Positions 1 to 5,131 of a stretch of DNA of 5,131 nucleotides are shown here, one piece after another. Source of the DNA: Bacillota bacterium (GTDB taxonomy: Bacteria; Bacillota; Clostridia; Lachnospirales; Lachnospiraceae); assembly GCA_023435505.1 (NCBI GenBank), contig JAEYRR010000016.1:1-5131 (forward strand), written 5' to 3'. The position numbers and the translations under genes were made by a program. The number at the start of each line of letters is the position of its first letter. Position 1 is the first letter of the stretch. The notes under the pieces are model-generated. The model did not search any database. It had not been told where the DNA came from and was given only the letters and a program-made list of their open reading frames with translations.

Positions 1-2644
1 GATTAAGATCGTCCTTTTGCTGGATAGCTTCTTTGATTGCATCACGGATTTTATATACAAAATCAGTCTTAAAATGAAGAATGGCTTTCTTAGCCTGCTC
101 GGCGGCCAGTTTTGTAAACTCTGCCAGTTTTTCACTGGAAAGCTTGGTAAGAAGCTCTTCATAAGCAGTGTTGTCCCTGGCAGTGACACCAAAGCCACGG
201 TAACTGTAGGCGCTCTTATACTGCTCCCTTCTAGCAATCAATGCTTCAAAGGCTTTCTCTTGTTTGGCTGTTTCAACTTTTATAAGGCCTGTCAGTTCCT
301 CATTAATTCTCTGAAGGCGGTAGGTTTCCTTACCCTGACGGTATTCACGGTAGTGAGCTGCTTTTTCACTATCGAAAACCAACTGGGCCTGAGCCTTTTC
401 TTTCTCTTCATTGAGGGTTAGATATTCCTGTTTCAGCCGTTTTAATTCCAGTTCTTTGGTTTCTTTCGAGGAGGAAGCCTTATTGAGATTCTGCTGGCAG
501 GAAAGAGCCTCTGTTTCTAACTGTATTTCTTCCTTGCGCCATTTTTCAACATTCTGGCTCTTTAACTCTTCAATCTGTTGCTTCAGATTCTTAAGCTCTT
601 CTTGTAAGATATGACAGCGTCTGCTATCTGCTATCAATTCCTCATATTCCTCCGGTTCCTTCTCGAGGAAATCTACTGCAAGTAAAGTATCTAATTGCTT
701 AAGCTGTTCTCCATATGGAGATAGCTCCTCAAAGATACCCTTCCTATTCTCCTCTAGCATCTCCATTCTTTTTGCCATGCTACCAGCACCGATATAGGCA
801 AACTTGGTATAATGCTTTGGTGCAATATGTTGAATTCGATATCCCTGGTACAAAACACAGTCTCTAGTAATTCCACACTTAGACTGACGAAGCTCCTCTG
901 TGGAGGAACACTTCACTACATTTCCCAAAACATAGTCTGTATACGCCTTTACATAAGGAAGTTTTGTTAATATTTCTTCTGCTAAGGAATTTTTCATCGG
1001 AGCCTTTGTATTCTCCATCACCTTTACTGTATCAATCAGCATAACTCTATGATACTTTATGGGATCCAGACTTTGATACAGCTCCATGGCTTCCTTACAA
1101 TACTTAGGGTCTACGATTAAGGCCAGCTTTTGATTGCTCATATATCCTTCTACCGCATTCTGCCAGCTCTCATTTTTAATTTCAATCAAATCCGCCAGAA
1201 TCTGAACATCTACCGGCTCACCAGTGGCTTTACAAAGACCATCCTCAAGAAACTCCTTCGCTTCCATAATATCATCCGGATAGGCCTTCTTCCCGCCTTT
1301 TAAGGTAGCGTATTCCTGTTCTAGCTTCTTTAGTTGGTCCTCATACTGATCATGTTCCTTTTGAAGCTTCTCTTTTGCTTCCTTTAACTGACTTTTCAGT
1401 TTAGCCAAATCTTCCTTTACAGTAGTGATAACGGTACTGTCTTCTGGATATCTACTAATTGCCTGAAGCTGATCACATAGTCCTTCTTTCATGACAATTC
1501 CGTATTGTTTGATGGCATCATCCATTACAACCTTACATAGACGTTCCAATGTGTCATCCAATCTCTTTTTATTTCGCTCCATACGTGTAAGCAGCTCGCC
1601 CTTTGATTCCTGTTCACTAAGCAGATGATTATAACCGCTGTTACCGATTGCAGTCTTTATCTCTACCTGTTTCTTCTGAATCGCCTTCTGACGTGCACTA
1701 TAGTCCTGTACTGCCTGTGTTAGTTCGGTGATATCTCCAAGATAAGCCTGCTGTTTATGCTGATTTGTAATAATTTGGTCCGACAACCAGTCCAACTGAA
1801 ATTGCTTTTGATTATATTTATACTGTTGTAGGGTTCTCTCAGACTGGGCATAAATCTCGTATTTATCATGGATGTCCAAAAGATGTTCTATCTCAACCTT
1901 AGTATCCTCTAACTTACGTTTCAGACGAACGTACTGGATAACACTCTCCTGCATATCCTCTATGTGGATGTCTTTCTCCACACAGATGAATTCCTTTACA
2001 AAGTCCTCTAGCTTGGTATCCATTCGAAAGGAAATGGCTTTTTTGAATAGCATCGGAAACTTTCTGTCATCTAAGCCACCAAGATACGTATCATACAGAC
2101 GTTGACGGAACTTCTCATTGGTTCTAGACATCCACCAATCCTCTGTATTAAAACTTCTCTTTAAGTATTCCTTCAACTGGTTACAGGTCATGGTATTCTT
2201 CTCATACCGGTACCCATGTTCTAATCTTGGACCTTTGTGCCAAAAAAACATACGGTCTACATCATTAGCAGAAGTCTCCACATCAAAGGCAACTCCGATA
2301 ACTTGATACTCCTTGGTCTGGGTATTATATAACTCTAACGCTATGGTAGAGGAGAAATTCTGATTTCTCAGATAAGTGGATTCTCCATTTTCCGATACGT
2401 TATTCATTCCTCGTAAATACTCAATCAAAGTACGGTTGGAATCGTCCTTGGCAGCCTTGTTAAAGAACCCCCTTCCATCAGTGTCCGCATATAGTAATAC
2501 CTGAATGGCATCAATAACAGTAGATTTACCGCTTCCGGAATGCCCTGTAAAGAAATTGATATTCTTATGAAAGGTAATGACCTTCTCATTAATGTAGTGC
2601 CAGTTGTTAAGCAATAGTGAGGTAACACGTAACATATCACTCAT
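1..2644 (-). CDS. jetC: JetC, SMC/MukB-like ATPase of a Wadjet plasmid-defence system (3' end outside window)
   Basis: I translated this frame by hand. It is open from the ATG at 2644 to the window edge, giving 881 visible residues with no stop. It begins with an ABC/SMC-type head: residues 34-42 read GHSGSGKST, a perfect Walker A P-loop (2519-2545), after a start resembling 'LLLNNWHYINEKVITFHKNI'. A long charged coiled coil runs from about residue 235 to 455. A globular, hinge-like region follows at about 458-627 (for example 'LADLIEIKNESWQNAVEGYM'), then a second coiled coil from about 630 to the edge. This head-coil-hinge-coil order is that of SMC/MukB/JetC proteins. The second head half, with the ABC signature, Walker B and D-loop, lies beyond position 1, so catalytic competence cannot be judged. 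Known for the family: JetC dimers with JetA and JetB form a DNA loop-extruding motor that presents circular DNA to the nuclease JetD. The start at 2644 is preferred over the in-frame ATG at 2635 because AGGAGG sits 6 bases upstream. It overlaps jetB by 8 bases. Other SMC-like ATPases (RecN, SbcC, MukB) are less likely given the jetA and jetB neighbours. Confidence 0.9.
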   Translation of the reverse strand, partial: MSDMLRVTSLLLNNWHYINEKVITFHKNINFFTGHSGSGKSTVIDAIQVLLYADTDGRGFFNKAAKDDSNRTLIEYLRGMNNVSENGESTYLRNQNFSSTIALELYNTQTKEYQVIGVAFDVETSANDVDRMFFWHKGPRLEHGYRYEKNTMTCNQLKEYLKRSFNTEDWWMSRTNEKFRQRLYDTYLGGLDDRKFPMLFKKAISFRMDTKLEDFVKEFICVEKDIHIEDMQESVIQYVRLKRKLEDTKVEIEHLLDIHDKYEIYAQSERTLQQYKYNQKQFQLDWLSDQIITNQHKQQAYLGDITELTQAVQDYSARQKAIQKKQVEIKTAIGNSGYNHLLSEQESKGELLTRMERNKKRLDDTLERLCKVVMDDAIKQYGIVMKEGLCDQLQAISRYPEDSTVITTVKEDLAKLKSQLKEAKEKLQKEHDQYEDQLKKLEQEYATLKGGKKAYPDDIMEAKEFLEDGLCKATGEPVDVQILADLIEIKNESWQNAVEGYMSNQKLALIVDPKYCKEAMELYQSLDPIKYHRVMLIDTVKVMENTKAPMKNSLAEEILTKLPYVKAYTDYVLGNVVKCSSTEELRQSKCGITRDCVLYQGYRIQHIAPKHYTKFAYIGAGSMAKRMEMLEENRKGIFEELSPYGEQLKQLDTLLAVDFLEKEPEEYEELIADSRRCHILQEELKNLKQQIEELKSQNVEKWRKEEIQLETEALSCQQNLNKASSSKETKELELKRLKQEYLTLNEEKEKAQAQLVFDSEKAAHYREYRQGKETYRLQRINEELTGLIKVETAKQEKAFEALIARREQYKSAYSYRGFGVTARDNTAYEELLTKLSSEKLAEFTKLAAEQAKKAILHFKTDFVYKIRDAIKEAIQQKDDLN

Positions 2645-3251
2645 CTTCGTCCTCCTCCTTTCTTCCCTGGTACTGAGACAGAATGCCGGCCACATCCTCT
2701 GGTGAAAGCAACAAATGTATAGTTGGATACAGTATCAGCCTTGTGTCATAGGTCAGGTCCTGTAAGGTATCTAAAACATCTATGACCTGATATTTTCTCA
2801 GGGTAGATAAGGTTCTTCTTAAGTCTGTTGGACTGATGGCACGGTTATGCCATAGCCCGAAAAGCTGAATTTTCTCCACAACCTCCTGAACGCTCACATA
2901 AACATGTATGGAATTGGATGCTGTACTCATCTTTTCGTCGTACAGCAGTTTTAAAAGTAGCAAAAAGACAGAAGTCAGACGGCTTAACTTCTCTCCCTGT
3001 AGTGTATTGCTCTGAAGACCGATAATCCCATATTGTCTATTTTCAACCACTTCCAAATCAGCGATTTTAAAGTAGGCCTTAATAAAGTCCAAATGTTTTT
3101 CACAAACCCGGTAGGCATGATTTATCTGATAACGGTTTATGGCACGGTCATATTTTTTCTCTAATACAAAGGTCTGGCTTTGCAGTAGTTTAATGGCAGA
3201 AGTTAATTCCTCCTGCTCTTCTAAAAACAATTGATTATAGTATTCAATCAT
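2637..3251 (-). CDS. jetB: JetB, KITE/MukE-like winged-helix subunit of Wadjet
   Basis: This 204-residue protein is the small accessory subunit that, in characterised Wadjet complexes, binds the kleisin JetA and contributes to DNA binding near the JetC heads. No catalytic motif is visible and none is expected. It appears to hold two helical, winged-helix-like segments: residues about 12-80, and about 88-185. The second contains a leucine-rich helix (LTSVFLLLLKLLYDEK), a helix-turn segment (SPTDLRRTLSTLRKYQVIDV) and a closing strand region (DTRLILYPTIHLLL), the typical order for KITE proteins. The C terminus is a very acidic tail, KEEDEDE. The ATG at 3251 lies 4 bases after the jetA stop, with AAAGGAG 7 bases upstream. 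Its end overlaps jetC by 8 bases (ATGAGTGA). The call rests on size, fold pattern and position between JetA-like and JetC-like genes. From memory it falls in a DUF4194/DUF6063-like family; I could not test which. Confidence 0.83.
   Translation of the reverse strand: MIEYYNQLFLEEQEELTSAIKLLQSQTFVLEKKYDRAINRYQINHAYRVCEKHLDFIKAYFKIADLEVVENRQYGIIGLQSNTLQGEKLSRLTSVFLLLLKLLYDEKMSTASNSIHVYVSVQEVVEKIQLFGLWHNRAISPTDLRRTLSTLRKYQVIDVLDTLQDLTYDTRLILYPTIHLLLSPEDVAGILSQYQGRKEEDEDE
2651..2661 (-). promoter_or_regulatory. Ribosome binding site of jetC inside the jetB end
   Basis: The purine run AAAGGAGGAGG contains two overlapping AGGAGG motifs. The nearer one is 6 bases before the ATG at 2644, which selects that start over the in-frame ATG at 2635. 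The same bases encode part of the acidic tail of JetB. Confidence 0.82.
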
Positions 3252-3255
3252 ATTT

Positions 3256-4638
3256 CTACTCCTTTAATGGCTTACTGCGTATTTTGAAAATCAGGTTTGG
3301 ATAGCTGTAGCCTTCATTTCTTAAGATGCCATTTTCTCCAACCTGGACTTCAAAGTTACTCTTTTTACGCAGACTATAGTCATAAGCCAGAATCAATAGT
3401 TCAAATTCTTCATCCGTAGTAATTGGCTGGTCTTTGGTAGAATAACAACCCTCTACCATCCTGCCTGATACAAATTCTTCAATCTGCTCCTTACTGTACC
3501 TGGTCTTCTTCCGGTTGGCTAATAGAATTTCCTCTTTGGTTAGTTCTTTGGGTTCCTCTAAAGCCTCCACTGTCTCTTCAAATGGTTTTCTCTTACCCCG
3601 TTTCTTATACATTAGCTCCTTGGTCAATACGGTGTTATCATGAAGCTTTACAGCTTCTGCTACCTGATCTAGAATTTCCTCCCGGTTATCTGGCTTTATG
3701 GCATTTAAAAGGGCTACAATCTGACCACTCATATTCTCGTCTGAGCTAAGAAGATATTCTAATCGCCTTACTGTGGCACGGATATACTTGGTATGCTCCG
3801 CATCAATGTAGGCGATCCGCCTCTCCATATTAAGTACCCCTCTCTCCACTGCATCAATTATATCATGTATTTCATACTGGGCCTGCTCTTCAGAAACTCC
3901 CTCCTTCACTAACTTCTCCTTCAGCCGGAGTAATCTTTCCTCATCCTCTCCAATTGCTCGAAGGAGCTGTTTGATATCATTTTTATAGATATAAAAGTTA
4001 TCAGAGGTCTTTAACAGTCCGTATTTCTTATCCACAATAGAGGTTACATAGCCAATCAGATGCTCCTCTAACAGATTCTCATAGCTATCCTTCTTTAACA
4101 AAGCCTCAAAGAACTTGTCCATGTTATGGAGCATGTCCTGAAGAGCCCTGTTCAGATTGGTCGTATTGACCATAGCAGTACGAAGAAGCTCGATTCCCGC
4201 TTTTTTATCGTAATAAAAGGAATATATATTGGTATAAACATTCTGAATATAAAGATCTGTCTCATTGGCCTCTGGCTCTTCTATATGCCTAAAGGCCTCA
4301 ATAAATACAGAGGCATAATCCGGAATCACCACATTAGTACGGAAGGTGGTGTAATCCTCTACCTTTCTCAACCATTGAAAATAAAGCAGGCGGCTAAAGA
4401 TATGGGTAGCCACGGGCTCAATCTCCTCTGTTTCAATTTCATTATCGTCCTTGGATAGTTGTAGAATACGACTATTGAACCTATCATAAAGCAGTTGGAT
4501 ACAGGTCTCCTTAGAAAGAAAATAGTCGTTATAGAGATATTCTTCATATATTAAAAGAAGTGCTTCTATATAGATGTATCGGTTTCTTGACTGAAACAGG
4601 CCAAAAAACTGCTCTGGTATATCTTTAATCCGATCCAT
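3256..4638 (-). CDS. jetA: JetA, kleisin-like subunit of Wadjet (DUF5716-like)
   Basis: This 460-residue protein is the kleisin-like bridge expected to link the JetC heads and recruit JetB. The N terminus is distinctive (IPEQFFGLFQSRNRYIYIEAL) and matches my memory of the clostridial JetA family once called DUF5716. Residues 1-110 look like a winged-helix domain ending in 'LLYFQWLRKVEDYTTFRTNV', where a short basic or aromatic turn is followed by a strand. Residues 115-320 are almost all helical, with a charged coiled-coil stretch at about 220-300 that resembles MukF-type kleisins. Residues 345-395 form a basic, low-complexity linker (KKRGKRKPFEE and on). Residues 405-455 look like a small C-terminal winged helix ending in paired strands (FEVQVGENG, SYPNLIFKI). 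There are no enzyme motifs, as expected. It is the first gene of the operon, with AGGAG 6 bases before the ATG. A matching promoter lies about 70 bases upstream, and jetB follows after 4 bases. The Wadjet subtype (I, II or III) is unresolved. Confidence 0.87.
   Translation of the reverse strand: MDRIKDIPEQFFGLFQSRNRYIYIEALLLIYEEYLYNDYFLSKETCIQLLYDRFNSRILQLSKDDNEIETEEIEPVATHIFSRLLYFQWLRKVEDYTTFRTNVVIPDYASVFIEAFRHIEEPEANETDLYIQNVYTNIYSFYYDKKAGIELLRTAMVNTTNLNRALQDMLHNMDKFFEALLKKDSYENLLEEHLIGYVTSIVDKKYGLLKTSDNFYIYKNDIKQLLRAIGEDEERLLRLKEKLVKEGVSEEQAQYEIHDIIDAVERGVLNMERRIAYIDAEHTKYIRATVRRLEYLLSSDENMSGQIVALLNAIKPDNREEILDQVAEAVKLHDNTVLTKELMYKKRGKRKPFEETVEALEEPKELTKEEILLANRKKTRYSKEQIEEFVSGRMVEGCYSTKDQPITTDEEFELLILAYDYSLRKKSNFEVQVGENGILRNEGYSYPNLIFKIRSKPLKE
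3259..3265 (-). promoter_or_regulatory. Ribosome binding site of jetB inside the jetA end
   Basis: AAAGGAG lies in the final codons of jetA (leucine-lysine-glutamate) just before its TAG stop, 7 bases ahead of the jetB ATG. A ribosome finishing jetA covers this site, so the two genes are probably translationally coupled. Confidence 0.8.
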
Positions 4639-4644
4639 AAAAAT

Positions 4645-4649
4645 CTCCT
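4645..4649 (-). promoter_or_regulatory. Ribosome binding site of jetA
   Basis: AGGAG on the minus strand lies 6 bases before the ATG at 4638 and fixes this start codon. The spacer is T-rich (ATTTTT), typical of well-translated Firmicute genes. Confidence 0.8.
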
Positions 4650-4713
4650 ATCTTGTAACTGTCAGAGCAATCCACTACTAGATACAGTGAATAATAAAAA
4701 AGCTCATAAAGAA

Positions 4714-4742
4714 ATTATACCACAATCTAAAAAAGGTGGCAA
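4714..4742 (-). promoter_or_regulatory. Sigma-A promoter of the jetABC operon, with extended -10
   Basis: On the minus strand, the -35 hexamer TTGCCA (4737-4742) and the perfect -10 hexamer TATAAT (4714-4719) are separated by exactly 17 bases. The -10 is preceded by TGG, giving the extended -10 pattern TGnTATAAT. Transcription should start near 4706 and leave a leader of about 70 bases before the jetA ATG. No riboswitch or other recognisable leader structure was seen in those 70 bases. The match is visible in the sequence; activity is inferred. Confidence 0.82.
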
Positions 4743-4748
4743 ACACCT
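4729..4748 (-). terminator. Probable intrinsic terminator of the DUF5662-like gene
   Basis: Read on the minus strand, AGGTG (4744-4748) pairs with CACCT (4734-4738) around a 5-base loop, TTTGC, and runs straight into six T residues (4729-4734, sharing one base with the stem). The stem is only 5 pairs, so termination may be partial. It begins 45 bases after the stop codon of the DUF5662-like gene. It overlaps the -35 element and spacer of the jetA promoter. Confidence 0.55.
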
Positions 4749-4764
4749 GGTGAAGTTATTCACC
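4749..4764 (-). repeat. Perfect 6-bp inverted repeat next to the terminator
   Basis: GGTGAA (4749-4754) and TTCACC (4759-4764) form a perfect 6-pair hairpin with a 4-base loop. It abuts the terminator hairpin at 4734-4748. It may be a second hairpin that helps termination, or a binding site just upstream of the -35 of the jetA promoter. Parts of this hairpin can also pair with parts of the terminator, because both use GGTG/CACC. Confidence 0.55.
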
Positions 4765-4783
4765 TATAGCGCTTGTCACCTAT
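4760..4783 (-). repeat. Direct repeat ATAGGTGA, two copies 16 bases apart
   Basis: On the minus strand, ATAGGTGA occurs at 4776-4783 and again at 4760-4767, with the palindrome AGCGCT (4768-4773) between them. A third GGTGA core occurs inverted at 4749-4753. The cluster ends about 7 bases upstream of the jetA -35, where an activator or repressor could bind. Function is unknown; chance remains possible for such short repeats. Confidence 0.4.
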
Positions 4784-4792
4784 TATACTCAC

Positions 4793-5131
4793 TTAATAAT
4801 TCTTCATCGGTAATACTTTGCGACGAATATACCGAAACGTGTAGTCTTCGCCTTTGACAGAGAGCATCTTAAGTAGCCGGTATAACAGCCTTATCGTATC
4901 AGGATGCATGATATAACGATGCTTTCCTTTTAAGAAATACTTTAAAGGTGCACTGTCATTATAAGCCTCTTTGTTATAAATCTTACTGGCTGCAACCCTG
5001 TCACAAAACATTTCTACTACATAATTAACCGGCATCTTCATCCCAACCATACCATTTATACTATGATCCACAGAATAGTCGATCCAATACTCCATATGGT
5101 GCTTGTTTCTGCCCTTGTGATGAAGCCAGGC
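4793..5131 (-). CDS. DUF5662-like protein, 5' end outside window
   Basis: The reading frame ends with TAA at 4793-4795 and stays open rightward to the window edge, so the internal ATG at 5095 is not the true start. The bases at 5096-5131 add 'AWLHHKGRNKHH' directly before 'MEYWIDYSVDHSINGM'. At least 113 residues are visible. The block of histidines and aromatics (WLHHKGRNKHHMEYW), then MPVNYVVEMFCDRVAASKIY, YNDSAPLKYFLKG, the 'MHPDTIRLLYRLLKML' helix and 'KGEDYTFRYIRR' match what I remember of DUF5662, a family without a known biochemical role. The regularly placed histidines plus D and E residues could bind metal; that is inference only. It lies upstream of jetA on the same strand, but a probable terminator and a separate promoter lie between them. 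It is therefore more likely a chromosomal neighbour than part of the defence operon. Confidence 0.78.
   Translation of the reverse strand, partial: AWLHHKGRNKHHMEYWIDYSVDHSINGMVGMKMPVNYVVEMFCDRVAASKIYNKEAYNDSAPLKYFLKGKHRYIMHPDTIRLLYRLLKMLSVKGEDYTFRYIRRKVLPMKNY

Noticed and set aside
17..421. 134-codon plus-strand open frame
   Set aside because: It lies antisense to the continuous jetC frame, shows no recognisable domain, and its cysteine- and phenylalanine-rich composition is typical of the complement of a coiled-coil gene.
411..2306. Further plus-strand open frames at 411-614, 1872-2105 and 2118-2306
   Set aside because: All are antisense to jetC, are short, and have serine/cysteine-rich compositions expected from reversed coiled-coil codons. 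They show no family resemblance.
2425..2640. 71-codon minus-strand open frame at the jetB-jetC junction
   Set aside because: It is out of frame with the real jetC, which in these same bases encodes the P-loop GHSGSGKST.
4126..4458. 110-codon plus-strand open frame inside jetA
   Set aside because: It is antisense to a well-supported gene, with no recognised domain and no convincing promoter.
4639..4706. Riboswitch or structured leader before jetA
   Set aside because: Only weak 4-bp pairings such as CACT/AGTG were found, with no recognisable aptamer or terminator.
4782..4787. Second TATAAT on the minus strand just after the DUF5662-like stop
   Set aside because: No acceptable -35 lies at 16-18 bases; the nearest candidate, TTACCG, is 20 bases away. 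The consensus promoter at 4714-4742 explains jetA expression better.
5093..5095. ATG at 5095 as the start of the DUF5662-like gene
   Set aside because: The frame is open upstream to the edge, and the added residues (AWLHHKGRNKHH) join smoothly to the family's conserved block, so the ATG is internal.
1..5131. CRISPR array, insertion sequence, tRNA or rRNA
   Set aside because: No regularly spaced long repeats, transposase frames, terminal inverted repeats or cloverleaf structures were seen on either strand.

Overview
The window reads as a low-to-moderate G+C Firmicute chromosome, most likely a clostridium of the Lachnospiraceae type. The grounds are strong AGGAGG-type ribosome binding sites, a consensus sigma-A promoter, the codon use, and an upstream gene of the DUF5662 family, which I associate with gut Clostridia. 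This taxonomic call is an inference from style and has not been tested by a search.

All genes supported here lie on the minus strand, so they read from right to left. From the right edge: (1) the 3' part of a DUF5662-like gene (4793-5131), whose 5' end is outside the window; (2) a 154-base intergenic region holding a probable intrinsic terminator, a near-perfect extended -10 promoter and clustered GGTGA/TCACC repeats; (3) a tightly packed operon jetA (3256-4638), jetB (2637-3251) and jetC (2644 to beyond position 1). The jetC frame is open from 2644 to the left edge. It encodes at least 881 residues, begins with a P-loop and continues as coiled coil, hinge, coiled coil. Its C-terminal end is outside the window.

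The three genes match a Wadjet (JetABCD) system, an SMC-family complex that defends against plasmids. JetA is the kleisin-like subunit, JetB the KITE-like winged-helix subunit, and JetC the MukB/SMC-like ATPase. In characterised Wadjets the motor extrudes DNA loops, and the TOPRIM nuclease JetD cuts small closed-circular DNA. JetD is not in the window and is expected just past the left edge. The proteins look like the divergent clostridial form rather than the best-studied type I proteins, but I cannot fix the subtype by eye.

Expression appears to be set by one promoter upstream of jetA and by translational coupling. The jetB ribosome binding site lies in the last codons of jetA. The jetC ribosome binding site lies in the codons for the acidic tail of JetB, and jetB and jetC overlap by 8 bases. 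This gives a tightly linked three-gene (probably four-gene) unit.
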